DNA from: Philhelius pedissequus
Taxonomy: Eukaryota > Arthropoda > Insecta > Diptera > Syrphidae
NCBI GenBank assembly: GCA_910595825.1
Contig: OU343160.1
Span: 112,390,251-112,454,250 of the forward strand
Direction: 5' to 3'
Length of the DNA stretch: 64,000 nt
In this document: piece by piece, positions 23,791 through 34,636 of the stretch
Layout of the letters: every line of letters begins with the position of its first letter
Position numbering within the stretch: position 1 is the stretch's first letter
Translations under genes and position numbers: made by a program
The notes under the pieces: model-generated
The model's database searches: none
What the model was told of the DNA's origin: nothing
The model's input: only the letters and a program-made list of their open reading frames with translations

Positions 23791-23830
23791 TGATAGTCGT
23801 GGTCGCAGGTTCGATTTCTGCCGTTGCCTA
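23775..23830 (+). repeat. tRNA-like SINE head (B box present)
   Basis: GTGGCCGTGGCATGATAG resembles an A box, and GGTTCGATTTC (23808-23818) is a good B box. The distance between them is short, so it is a deleted tRNA-derived sequence. It truncates the structural gene remnant. Confidence 0.4.
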
Positions 23831-24110
23831 TATCTTCTTATATTCCATTAAAAACCTATTCTAAAAATTGTCATAAAAATGAGTTGCTTACTCATTACAT
23901 GTTGTTCAGGCATAACACTAACAACATATGATTAAGTAAACTAGTAAACTCATAAACATGACAACGAAATAAATAAAAATAATACGAATTATAAGAGACA
24001 TAAATAAATAAGACACGGTAATTTTCTCCGCATTAGTTCAGCTGTCATCCCTGGAGATAAATCTGAGACAACCAGCTATAATCTCACAACATCGCGCCAC
24101 ACATCTTTCC

Positions 24111-24211
24111 TATCCTTCTTTCTCTTGTCTCACCGGATGCCCGCACTGTGTTAAAAACATATAAAGGGTATTCATAGTCCCTTGAGCGCGTGCAAAATTA
24201 TAAAAAAAATG
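24111..24211 (+). mobile_element. 3' end fragment of the 26.5/38 kb LINE family
   Basis: GCACTGTGTT, then AAGGGTATTCATA and CCTTGAGCGCGTGCA, then an A-run. This matches the 3' end of the LINE that ends at 38954. It is a severely 5'-truncated copy. Confidence 0.7.
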
Positions 24212-25479
24212 AGAATCAATATAAATGAAAATGGATTTTGGAGTGCAAACAGTAGTATTTCTTTTGCATTGGGTATTTTTAATTTTTGTTTGGAAAACAC
24301 GGTTTCTTTTAAATTTATTCCAATCTGTGAGCTTGAACGTATTATATGCGAAGCTGCGAAATTAATGAAAAATACTAACAGATTAAGAAAAAAACTAAGT
24401 GGTATGATTTTTCATGTGAAAATCTAAGAAAAAGATCATAAGCACACTTTACTCTCCTCCGTAAATATGAAATGCCGAGTGTGAAGTTGGAATATTTCTT
24501 TCACAAGACAAAGCGGCTTAGGTCGTTATTTTGCATTTTTCAGAAGAATGAATAACACTTAAAAAAATATATATAAAGAAAACCGTTTTAAGTAGTTATA
24601 TAAATAAGAGGTCACAAGCATCATTATTTTCTTCTCTTTTTGTGTGCAATTAAGGATTAATAAAAATAGCTTAATTAAAGTATTTATTAGCAAAATTTGT
24701 CACTTAAGCCTTTCACTTTTTATAATTTGTATATTAAATTAGCTTATGTTACTTAAGCCGGTTTTCCGAATTTCGTTTCAATTCGTTTGTGTACTTACTT
24801 ATACATAAGCCGTTTTTCCTTTTTTTGTATAAAACTATATTGTTACTGAAGACTTTTTTCTAATTTTTATTGAAATAAAATTTATTTAGAGACAAAAAAA
24901 AACATAGAAATATGTTAATACGAAAGTTAGACTGCAATAAAAGAAGAGAACTTAAAACAACCAAGTCAAAAGTATCATATTCGACTTATTCTGTAAGATC
25001 CGGATTGAAATCTGTTGTCTTATAAAGGTCATGGTGAGAAGCTCCACAAGATCTTGTCTTTTTTGCTTTAATTTAACTGGACTCTTTACGAGTATAAAGA
25101 CTCACATATGCAGGGATACTCATAATATGATTCATAACTTCATTTTTATTGCATCTCAAATTTTATTAGTCGAAACTCCTTTTGCTGGCATAACCTTTAT
25201 AACCCCGTTGCCTAGAGATTCGTTCAGTTTCCTTCAACGGTTTTGAAGCATTTTTGACAGACTTATGTTCTGATGCCTTTCAGATTCAGGAAATATGAGT
25301 ACGTAAACTTTAGATTTCGAGGTTTGCCACTCTTCTATAAATAGGTTTTTTTTTTGTTCGATTGAAATCGGTCCAGACACAAACGCCAACTTAAGACTAT
25401 AGTTGCCCAATACTGTTTAAAAATAATGTTTGTTAATTTGCTGCATACATTTCCTTTTCGAATCTGTCAACAGTCTTCT
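24212..25479. other. AT-rich DNA with GGCTTA motif cluster
   Basis: No gene is recognised. Between about 24690 and 24830 the motif ACTTAAGCC/ACATAAGCCGTTTTTCC occurs three times. It is the reverse complement of the motif cluster at 30655-31000. Confidence 0.5.
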
Positions 25480-26133
25480 GCCGGGCTTACACGACCGCCA
25501 AATTGGCAGTATTACTGTCAAAATCTTGGCATTATTCTGTTTGTCGTGTAAATGGTCGAAAATGTGGCAGTATATTTTTCATTAAAAAACTGCCAGCCAG
25601 AATTTTCGTTAAGCTGAGGCATTATACTGACATCGTGTTAATTCAGTACTGACAACAATTTTCAAATAATGACAATTTGCAATAAAAAATGAACTTGCTC
25701 ATTCTTTACTGCCAGTATTGGCAGTATTTTTATCTGTCATTATTTTAGCTTTGTGTAAACGAATGTCGTTAATTAAATTAATGACAGTAAATACTGCAAT
25801 TGTGGCAGTAAATACTGCGAACTTGGCAGTCGTGTAAATCCGGCCTTATGTCATTAATTTACTATCGACGTTCGTTTACACGAAGCTATAAAAAGTGACA
25901 GATACAAATACTGAGCAGGTTCATTCTTTATTGCAAATTGTCATTAATTGAAAATTCTTGTCAGTACTGAACCTCCACGATGTCAGTATAATGCCACAAC
26001 TTAACAAAAATTCTGGCTGGCAGATTTTTAATGAAAAATATACTTCCACATTTTCGACGATTTACACGACAAGCAAAATAATGCCAAGGTTTTGACAGAA
26101 ATACTGCCAATTTGGCGGTCGCTTAAAACCGGC
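25480..26133. mobile_element. Foldback MITE pair, large inverted repeat
   Basis: A 365-bp MITE (25480-25844) has termini GCCGGGCTTACACGACCGCC and its near inverse at 25825-25844 (GTGTAAATCCGGC). It is fused to a second, truncated copy in inverse orientation (25845-26133) ending in GGCGGTCGCTTAAAACCGGC. The outer halves pair over more than 250 bp. Internal motifs such as GGCAGTATT recur many times. No coding sequence. Confidence 0.8.
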
Positions 26134-26510
26134 TTTATCCTTTTGCAGGCACGGTTTTTTAGTACTAGTTTAGCAGTTCGGGCCTAAATTTCGTTCTTGA
26201 CGTTTTCCTTTCCGCGATTCTTTTGTTGATATTGATACATTCTCAGGGCTTTATTATTACTTTCTGGGATATGGCCCAAAATTTTGTTCTAACTGGGCGG
26301 CCATCTTCAATGATTAAGAAAAGAATGTTTGTGGTGATATTTGTTGCAAAAGAAAATCTGGATCTTTAACGCCATCATGCCATCAACTCCGCCTAATGAT
26401 TCATCTTACATCATATCAGTGGCCAATGTAGGTTAAGTTCACAAACGTCAAATAATTGCGCAGGGATTTGGCATCACTGCTTGCTTATGATGCTAATGAT
26501 TACATATCTG
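26134..26510. other. Non-coding DNA
   Basis: Nothing recognised. Confidence 0.5.
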
Positions 26511-28113
26511 TTTTTTTTTTATAAATATGCACGCACTCAAGGGGTTATGACTACCCTTAAAATGTTTAAACACAGTACGAGCGATTAGGTAAAGGTGATA
26601 TAATGAGACATAAGATGCCGATGTACATTGGTTTTAAATGTTTGAATATCGCAATGGGAGGGGAAAATTCTTGAGGGTAAAGAATTCCACATTCGTGTGG
26701 TTCGGCTGAAGAAGGAATCCCTATGCTTCACAGTACGTCCGCAGTAGGGCTCAAGGGTGAACTCATGTGCATTCCTTGAAACGCGAGTATTACGGCTGAA
26801 TGTTTTTAGGGGAGGAATGCAACTGCAGATTTCATAAAAACAATGTCTATAAAAATAGCGATAAAACAGTGAGAGACTTGAAACATTGCGACGGTGTTCA
26901 AGAGATTCAATTGACTCTGTTAATGTCTTATCACCTATCATTTTTAAAGCTCTTTTTTGGATTCTGTCCAGAAGACTTATGCGTTATGGGAGCTCCTGCC
27001 CAAATATGGCAGTTGTACTCAAGCTTTGGGCGAATGAAGGCTTTATAAATTACAGCCAGATCAGAATGGGAGAAATATTTTTTGCATGTTCTCAGAAACC
27101 CAAACAATTTGCAGCGTCCTTGTCGACAACAAATATGTGGTCATTCCACAAAAGGTGGTAAGTGATGTACATACCAAGTATTGACAGTTGTTCGGTTTCC
27201 TCGATGCAAGCGCCGTCCGTGGACAACGGCATTGGGAAAGGGTTCCGCTTTAACGACAAAAGACAGAATTGGGTTTTTGAAGCATTAAATTCTATGCGGT
27301 TTTTTATTCCTCATTGGGCAATGCTGTCGACATCAGAATTTAATGAGCTTATCATACGCTGCAGTTGATGTTCTAGTTATGAAGGACAAGGGTGTGAATC
27401 TAAAAACGAATTTGAAAAGCTGAGGGTACTGTCCTCAGCAAAACAATATATGGGATTAATTGTTTCAGACAAAAGATCATTGATGAAAATGAGAAAGAGA
27501 GTCGGAGACATAACGGTGCCCTGGGGTACACCAGCATTTATTTTGTGAATATCAGACTTGAAATCGTCCAATACAACTTGTATTGAACGGTCCGAAAGGT
27601 AATTTCTAATCGAACGAAGAAGAGATTCTTCGATACTAAATGCACGCATTTTCGATAAAAAAGCCTGATGCCAAACTCTATCAAATGCTTTTGAAATATC
27701 AAGCGCAATAATCTTACTTTTTCAAGACTATGTAAAGAATTGTGCCACTATTCGGTGAGATATACCATCAGATCACCAGTGGACCTATTGCTACGAAAGC
27801 CATATTGCCGGTCATTAAGCAGCTTTCGTTCTTCAAGATATTTCTTAAGCTGATAATTAATCAGCGTTTCCATGACCTTGGAAGGAAGGGTCGTAAGTGC
27901 AATTGGGTGGTAATTAGAGGGTGAAGGAGATTCGCCTTTTTTAGGGACAGGCTGGACATATGCTGTTTTCCATCCACGCAGCTTAGAAATTCTTCCTAAG
28001 CCCTTGTATGTTCCAATACTCAACCTTGAACTCACCACCCACTACAAAAAAAAAAAAAAAAAAAAAAAGAAAACCAAATCAGACAGTAATGTATGCAATA
28101 TCAGGTTTGGGTA
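26511..28113 (-). mobile_element. Jockey-like LINE family B, copy 1 (internally deleted)
   Basis: On the minus strand the element runs from a 5' region (28070-28113, matching 35699-35745 inverted) through a T24 run to ORF2 and a 3' end with CCCTTGAGTGCGTGCAT and an A-run (T-run 26511-26520 on the plus strand). Homology to the copy at 35-39 kb fixes the family. Confidence 0.8.
26585..28043 (-). pseudogene. LINE ORF2 remnant: reverse transcriptase (family B, copy 1)
   Basis: The first 22 or so codons match the endonuclease start of copy 2 (EFKVEYWNIQGLRKNF). Near 27970-27980 they join directly to RT sequence (WKTAYVQPVPKKGES), so the endonuclease is deleted. The RT then shows YLEERKLLNDRQYGFRSN, AGVPQGTVMSPTLFLIF and CFAEDSTLSF, where the catalytic FADD has become FAED. 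A frameshift at about 27740-27650 and others beyond 27377 break it. The C-terminal part (26585-26941) is open and ends SHYITFT. It cannot encode active RT. Confidence 0.8.
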
Positions 28114-28130
28114 CCAAACCGAAAGCGATG

Positions 28131-28611
28131 CTGATCGCTTATTTGTTTGACGATGAAAAACAGTTGTGTGTGTCGAACGACGGACATAATACTTTTAAAA
28201 GCTTTAATTGATTAAAAAAGTGATATTTTCTTATACAAAATGAGCAAGGCGAAGCAAATAGGCTTTAAGAGAAATGATATATCATTCAAATGAATTAATT
28301 TCGTTTTCATTCGCCATATTTAAACCAATCGATCACCGGCATCAATAAGTGATCACGATATTTCTTGATGCTTGTTTGTTAAATGTTTGCGCATCAGCAT
28401 ATACAACATTGCAATAATGAACAGTTAACGCTCAAAGTCATGCGGAATGTTTGTGTTTTGTGAATTTACCCGTAGATTTAAAATCTGTGATGATTGCATC
28501 TGTCAGGTTATGGACATTGGTTGTAGCTGTTTCACTGGCACAAATATCCCGTTTTCTATATTTAAAAAAGCGAAAGGTAACTTAAATTCATTCACCTAGA
28601 TAATAATAGAT
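28131..28611. other. Non-coding DNA
   Basis: No gene or repeat recognised between the LINE and the ribozyme repeat. Confidence 0.5.
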
Positions 28612-28642
28612 TCAAAATAGCTTTTAACGGCCTTTAGTCCAA

Positions 28643-28724
28643 CAAAAATTGGCGTTTCGTCCCGGCTATCTCACATGGACTCATCAGTTGACTAGTGAGG
28701 ACCTTTGTCAATACGCAATTTTTG
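28643..28724 (-). ncRNA. Type III hammerhead ribozyme, family 2, unit a
   Basis: On the minus strand: stem III CAAAAATTGCG with CG-C-CAATTTTTG (one bulged C), cleavage triplet GUA, stem I UUGAC/GUCAA, core CUGAUGA, stem II GUCC/GGAC, core GAAA. All core residues are intact. Loop I contains CUCAC and loop II contains GUGAG, a complementary pair. Confidence 0.85.
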
Positions 28725-28980
28725 TCAAGTTCAGTTCATCTTACATAGATTTCGTGAAGAACATCTAGTGTGAACTATATCCAACAAGACTAGAATTTCT
28801 AATCATTAAAGTGGAATTTTTTGCCCATGGCCTGGCATTATTTATATAAGAAGATTTTTTTTAATAATACAAATTCTATATACTACTGAAATAAATCAGC
28901 CAAGTAGAAGACTTAGCACTATAATGTTTGGACTTGTTGAATTTTTGATTCAAAATAGCTTTTAACGGCCTTTAGTCCAA

Positions 28981-29062
28981 CAAAAACTGGCGTTTCGTCC
29001 CGGCGATCTCACATGGACTCATCAGTTGACTAGTGAGGACCTTTGACAATACGCAATTTTTG
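28981..29062 (-). ncRNA. Type III hammerhead ribozyme, family 2, unit b
   Basis: Same layout as unit a, with CUGAUGA and GAAA cores intact. Stem I is UUGUC/GUCAA with one U-U mismatch, and stem III has one G-U pair. Probably weaker. Confidence 0.8.
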
Positions 29063-29261
29063 CTAAGTTCAGTTCATCTTACATAGATTTGGTGAAGAAC
29101 ATCTAGTGTCAACTGTAACCAACAAGAATAGAATTTCTAATCATTAAATTGGAATTTTTTGTTTTTGCCCATGGCCTGGCATTATTTATATAAGAATCTT
29201 GTTGGATATAGTTCACACTAGATGTTCTTCACGAAATCTATGTAAGATGAACTGAACTTGG

Positions 29262-29343
29262 CATAAATTGCGTATTGACAAAGGTCCTCACTAGTCAACT
29301 GATGAGTCCATGCGAGATCGCCGGGACGAAACGCCAATTTTTG
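29262..29343 (+). ncRNA. Type III hammerhead ribozyme, family 2, unit c (inverted)
   Basis: Plus strand: GCGUA cleavage site, stem I UUGAC/GUCAA, CUGAUGA at 29299-29305, stem II GUCC/GGAC, GAAA, CGCC. The core is intact. Stem III is slightly weakened (CATAAATTG against CAATTTTTG). Confidence 0.85.
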
Positions 29344-29400
29344 TTGGACTAAAGGCCGTGAAAAGCTATTTTGAATCAATAATTCAACATCGGGCCAGGG

Positions 29401-30654
29401 CAAATTAGAATTAAACCCATTTCAACTTATGGACAACTAAATTTTGTTTATGGAAAACAAACTCATAAGTTACTTTAAATCGAAAATAATAATTTTATCT
29501 AACGTGAATGATCTGCTTTTTATTACTAAAACATTTTCTTAAGGGTTTAATGTTGGTATAATTAATAAGTGTATTCAATTCATTCCAGCGTAAAATGATA
29601 AGTTGACATAAAAGTTTGCATGAACGGCCATTAAATTTATAAATTTATGAACTGTCCGAAAAAGGAGTGACGTTGGTGTATAATTTAATAGTCACAATGC
29701 TTGGTTCATTTTTTGAAACGAATTTTACTAATAATTTTCCGGAGAAAAATCCTTATCTTAGTGGTTGACATCACTGCATGAATAATTTGTATGTAAATAT
29801 TAGGTATGTGAAATAAAATGAAAATTAAAAATAACAACATCAATCACATATGTGGTTTTCCATTGGTAAATGAAGTGATTGATGCGGAACTCGATTTTTT
29901 TCGTGCCGAAAGGAATGTTATTTGGATTTAATTTTTTTGTTATGGAGTTGGCTTATATTCGCGTCTGCGGAACTGGTAGCTGTCAAAATAAATGCTTAGT
30001 AGTGTTAGTAAAAGAGGGGTAGATTCGCCAAAAAATACGGATCTGCGAATTTGATTCAGAATCAAAAAATATTAATTTTTGTTGACCAATGGAAGTTTTA
30101 ATTGTCAAAATCCATGTTTTTATAGATTCCTATCAAAAACGAATTTGATTCTTGTAAAAATGGAAAGCCTCATAGTTATATTAACACTCAACAAACTGCA
30201 AAGACAGAGGAGTGCCAACATAACAGATTTAATTCATTCTTTATGCTCAGGATTCGTAGTCTTATTCTTATAGCGCCTTTTAACCGTCGTAAAAGAAAGA
30301 TTTGCATTGCTCTGTTTATTTTTATTGTTAAAAAAAGAAACGTTTTTTTTATGATACTCGTAGTTAATAGAACACAATTATTGTTTATGATTTTTTTAAA
30401 TTTTTGTTTAAGGCCTTTCTTGTTTCAAAACTGTGTATTTTTTCTGACTTTTGTTAATACATTTGTTAATAATATCATATTATTCACAAAACACTTTCCT
30501 TTACATATTCATACAATGATTTATTTTAATATACACTTATTTCACATCTATCAAATGAACGTATTTACCTTTCACAACTCAAACTACAATGGCCTACGGC
30601 TACATAAATCAGTTTCCCCTTTTAATTTTGTATTAAATCTAGTGTACATTGATC
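29401..30654. other. AT-rich non-coding DNA
   Basis: The long frame at 30243-30857 is low-complexity (Phe/Ile/Leu/Asn-rich), as expected of chance AT-rich translation, and is not called. Nothing else recognised. Confidence 0.5.
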
Positions 30655-31000
30655 GGAGTAAAACGGCTTATGTGAAATTAAAACACCTTTATTTGAATAA
30701 CGTTTCGGGTAAAGTGGCTTATGTCAGTTGTTCCAAACGGAAATTTTTTTATTTTTTGTTGTTCGTTTGGAAAAATGGCTTATGTTCACATAGTTTAAAC
30801 AAAATTACAGATTCCATTTTGGTAAAAAGGCTTATGCCAATTAAATTAAAAACTTAATTAGGAAACCAGAATAAGTATACTCAACGTTTTCTTCAAATTA
30901 GATTTTGTTTTGTAAAAGTGGCTTAATTGTACTTAAAATTTTCTTTCTTACCAAAAAACGAAAATGTTAAGCTTTTGTAAAACGGCTTAGTCACATATGA
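30655..31000 (+). repeat. Recurrent GTAAAANGGCTTATGT motif cluster
   Basis: Six copies of a motif with core GGCTTA at about 30665, 30716, 30777, 30829, 30920 and 30984. Each is preceded by an A-rich stretch, and the spacing is irregular (51-91 bp). The reverse complement occurs three times at about 24690-24830. The segments between motifs are not clearly alike. Confidence 0.6.
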
Positions 31001-31324
31001 GCCAAAACAAAATAAGACGAAAAAAAGACCCTGTACTTAAGACGCTCTACCAAATGCAGCCGTATTGTAAATATAAAAAAGTATTAATAAAAATATTGGT
31101 TCGCAGTATAAATTGGACAACCTAAACTTATAGTAGTAGTAGATTAGATTGATTTTCTTTTTTTTTATTTTTTCTACAATTTGTTACAATTTGTTATATA
31201 CAATCAATATTGCATGGCATTGTTGCCGTCTGCCTAACCTAAACTTATATATTTGTGAAATTTTGAAAGAATCGGTTAAGGCATTTATGAGACAACCATA
31301 AAGTACCGTTTTTAGACATTAAAA
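31001..31324. other. AT-rich non-coding DNA
   Basis: Nothing recognised. Confidence 0.5.
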
Positions 31325-32212
31325 TTTTTTTTTTCAATCATATGATCGGTCGAGCCTAAAATCTCGATTTTAAATCAAAATCGTTGGAGCCGTTTCCGAG
31401 GAAAATAGGCTTTAACGTAACGGTTATATGGCAGGTACTGTTATTTTGTGAGCTAAAAAAATAATTTCGATTTCCCCTCTGTACAATACCTAAAAATTCT
31501 AAATGTCTTCGTGTGACAAAAATGAACCACCACACAGCATCGGACCGTTTGAAGAGAGTGTTCGGTTGCTTAAAAATGTACACAACCAAGAAAACTAGAT
31601 GCATTTGAGTCTCTTCTAATATTTAAATCAAAAAATGTGATGAACACAGACAATAGGAATATAGACTCTCCATTATTTTCATTAGCATGATTTCATGTAT
31701 ATTTGTTAAAGTGTTAACGTAAATTTCAAAGTTTGTTTGTATTGTTTAATTTTTGTTTTGATAAGTTTTGTGTTAGTAACGATTGAAATTTGCTGATGAT
31801 GGGCTGCATGTCGGCTTGAAATGCATACAATTAAAATTGTTTTTAAATAAATTCGTTGGTGTTTTTATTTCTATTTTCAATTTTTTAATTTTTTGCTGTA
31901 GTCAATAAAGGGATTTTTTTTTTCAATCACTTCATAAACTTATACTACAATATCGGTTAAATACTTTTAAGTGATAAATTTGAAAGTTCAATTATCTAAA
32001 TACCAAGTTTGAAGAAAATCGGCCAAACCGTTTGGGCTGTAGGTGTCTATACATACATACAGACAGACTGACATACAGACGGACGGAATTCTTAGATAAT
32101 TTCTTTTCGTCTTCGCTATCATCGTTATGTCATGTTTGATTGTTATCTCAAAACTTTTTTTTCGACGAATGCATAACTTGACCTATAGTACCTATAATCG
32201 CAAGTAAAAAAC
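31325..32212 (+). repeat. Dispersed repeat family A, copy 2 (interrupted)
   Basis: Left part 31325-31504 and right part 31995-32212 together match 17690-18125. They are separated by an inserted 490-bp sequence flanked by the 7-bp duplication TCTAAAT (31498-31504 and 31995-32001). Confidence 0.8.
31505..31994 (+). mobile_element. 490-bp non-coding insertion with 7-bp target-site duplication
   Basis: Comparison with the uninterrupted copy at 17.9 kb defines the insert exactly, and TCTAAAT flanks both sides. It has no ORF of note. Near 31795-31822 it holds CTGATGA, a short stem (GGCTG/CGGCT with G-U pairs) and GAAA, which recalls a hammerhead core, but no convincing stems I and III. Confidence 0.65.
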
Positions 32213-32224
32213 TAACGTTCAAAT

Positions 32225-32948
32225 TATCCCAAATGATTTCTTGAAAGCTATCTATGACGGCATGGTTAATTATCTTCTGTCTTTTTCGTGGGATAAATTT
32301 TTTTGTTCATCTGAATTGGGCAGTCTGTATTCGACTTTTGTTAATATTTTGAAGGATGAGGAGGCAATTGATAAATTTGGAATTAGAAAGCGGCCTAAGA
32401 ATAATTCTTGCCCTATATGGTATAATAAAAGGTTGACCAAGCTCAAAAACAGAAGAAACAAGGCATTCAACTTATATAAATTTCATTCAAATAATTCTGA
32501 AATTCCTATGTATTATCTAAATACCGTCAACGAGAAATCGACCTTCTCAATTAATATTTAATTCGAATTTTCATATTTTCTTTGGAAAGTGACCTTACAA
32601 TTGTGATTACTAGTGATGTTCCTAAAATGGATTTTTTATCTTTCATTAGCCAAAGGGCAATTTTCGGATTTTTGGAAGGTTTCTTTTCTATCTTCAATTT
32701 TTAAAACGGGCTCAAAACATAATATAACTAATTACAGACCCATTTGTAAAATACCTTGTATTCCGAAAGTTTTTAAAAATTAGTTTGCAATAGGTTAGCT
32801 CAATCACTTCAAAACCATATTTAAATTTATCAACACGGATTTGTAGCAGAAAAACCAACGGCAACAAACTTAGCTTTGATCAGCAATAACATCATTACAA
32901 ATGTGGAAAAGGGGCATCAAAATGTTATTTTCACTGATTTATCAAAGC
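32225..32948 (+). pseudogene. LINE reverse transcriptase remnant (third Jockey-like family)
   Basis: The linker before the RT is readable at 32241-32561 (DKFGIRKRPKNNSCPIWYNK, then LKNRRNKAFNLYKF). Farther on, in other frames, come the RT motifs ITNYRPICKIPCIPKVF (about 32725-32785) and HGFVAEKPTATNLALISN (about 32835-32890), ending at FTDLSK just before the catalytic Asp motif. It is cut at about 32949 by the LTR that follows. Several frameshifts; no endonuclease remains. It differs from both other LINE families here. Confidence 0.65.
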
Positions 32949-33863
32949 CGTATCGAACCGCATGAGTGTTAGTAACTCTGCAGTCGATGTATGGAGCTTA
33001 TTACATAATATAGGTTAAAAACCTGAAGAAGGAATAACTTGTCTAAAGAACTTTGTATGAATTTTATATTCAGTCTTGTACTAGAGATTGCCGTAGAAGG
33101 GTAATGGACGCGAGGGAATAAATAATAAAGACAGTGGTTTTTTATAACCTTTTTCCACTTTAAATTCTTGTACTTTTGTTTCCTATTGTGAAGGTTTTGT
33201 TCAGTTTCAGTGAAAGATAAGTTTGTCGAGCCAAGTTTGTGTGAGCGACCTACAAGTAATATTTAAGAATTAATTTCTAATGTGAAGGAAAGTGCGCGTT
33301 TGATTATTTTTTAATTAAAAAAAAATCAGGAAGTGATGGTGCGCGAAAAGAATATGCTGTGTATAATATTCGCACATATATATATTATTCGAGAAGGAGG
33401 CGAAATAATGTGCGCAAAACAATGCGCACGAGAAGGAAACAATAACAAAATTATTGTATCAAGAGATTGGAATGTGCTACAAAATCACGTACGCACCAAC
33501 GGCTTTTAAGCTAAAATAACAACAGAAACGGTAATCATTTATATGTAACTCTTTATGTTAATTGCCATAAACACGAACAACAATAAAGAAGGACATAGCT
33601 TGAACGAAAGAATTGTCTACCTTCACTGCTACGCAGTAGATGACAATGATACACACTACGAAAGACAAAACAGATTTTTTTGTTTCTATAGCAAAAACAC
33701 AAAAATCTACCCTTGGCACAGCCGCGCTGAAAGATACACAAAACATATGAGACTGCCTCGCTTCACTACTATGCAGTATATACAATTTACGTATAAAGAA
33801 CCGGGAAGACTTCTCCTCCTTTGCCATTGAATTTGTGTGGAATAGATACACATATTTACTGGC
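32949..33863 (+). mobile_element. LTR of the BEL/Pao-like element (extra copy)
   Basis: TATCGAACCGCATGA and the following 250 bp match the BEL 3' LTR at 59046-59292 and its inverse at 62143-62388. An AATAAATAATAAAG polyadenylation region is present. Here the LTR continues beyond the truncated copies to a TGGCGC-type PBS at 33860, which sets the likely 3' boundary. Overlapping frames on both strands at 33555-33850 lie inside the LTR and are not genes. Confidence 0.6.
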
Positions 33864-33876
33864 GCGACGGGGTACC
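33860..33876 (+). promoter_or_regulatory. Candidate primer-binding site
   Basis: TGGCGCGACGGGGTACC follows the LTR end. The TGGCGC start is typical of insect LTR-element PBSs; the matching tRNA is not identified. Confidence 0.45.
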
Positions 33877-34636
33877 TAGCTTGAATATTGAAAATTAAAT
33901 TCATTGAAATTTTGACTACACAGTGTGCCAGTGCTATCGATAAATTAAAGCTAGTTTATAGTGTTTATTTTGAAAACAAAAATAAAATTAAAGCGAAAGA
34001 ACTGCAAGTGAAGGTTACAACAACAAGGAAGGAAAGATTATTAAACAAACAAAAAAGGCGAAGGAAATAATAAATTTAAGCAGGTAAAATTAATACAGTC
34101 CACTATGTAAATATATATATTTGTTTCTTTTTTTTTAAATTTAATTGTGCGATGATGTGTTTAAATCCTGAAAACATACGAAAAAGTGAAGGAGGTATTC
34201 GATATTTAAAATAGGAATGACCCACATACATATATATCCCTTACTGCCAAATTAAATATTTAAACGGTATCGAAAGAAGCGGATTATTTTTATTGTGAAA
34301 GATTGTGAAGTATCGCAGGAAGCAATGGGTATGGATGCGTAGTCATATACATATCTATAATTGCCCGAATCTATATTTTAATATTTCTGTGATGGGAAAA
34401 TTGGTGATGGGCGAAAGAATGAAGGAGGCTTTCAGCATAAATATGCGAATGGCCACTATTTATACTGAGATTTTGTGATGGACGAAAGAGCGACGGATGC
34501 ATTCCGCATAAATATGCGAATGACCGCCATACAAATTAGACCGATAAGGAAAAGACGAATCCCTGTCAAAACAATTTCCTTGTATATATATATATTTACA
34601 TTTATTTTCTTTTTTTAGGTTGACATGGTTGTATAA
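33877..34636 (+). other. Probable leader fragment of BEL-like element
   Basis: Lies downstream of the PBS. It has a short Lys/Arg-rich frame (33888-34070) but no recognisable gag. It is interrupted by the solo LTR at 34637. Confidence 0.35.

Larger units (their letters stand above)
28612..29400. repeat. Hammerhead-ribozyme repeat, family 2 (three units, one inverted)
   Basis: Two direct units on the minus strand (338 bp apart, measured core to core) and one on the plus strand meet near 29185. Unit landmarks are TGGACTAAAGGCC after the ribozyme, TGAACTGAACTTG before it, and TGCCAGGCCATGGGCAAAA farther upstream. The array at 45-50.7 kb has equivalents of the first (TGGACTAAAGGTC) and third (TGGCCAGACCACGGGCAAAA), so the two arrays are related. 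No protein is encoded. I could not define a target-site duplication. Confidence 0.8.

Noticed and set aside
30243..30857. 204-residue frame that could be a membrane protein.
   Set aside because: Composition is Phe/Leu/Ile/Asn/Lys as expected for AT-rich chance translation, and it overlaps the GGCTTATGT motif cluster; no domain seen.
31790..31830. Possible full hammerhead in the 490-bp insert.
   Set aside because: Core words are present, but stem I and stem III pairing is weak, so no ribozyme feature is called.
33555..33904. Overlapping frames on both strands near 33.7 kb.
   Set aside because: They lie inside an LTR between matching LTR sequence and a PBS, and show no protein features.
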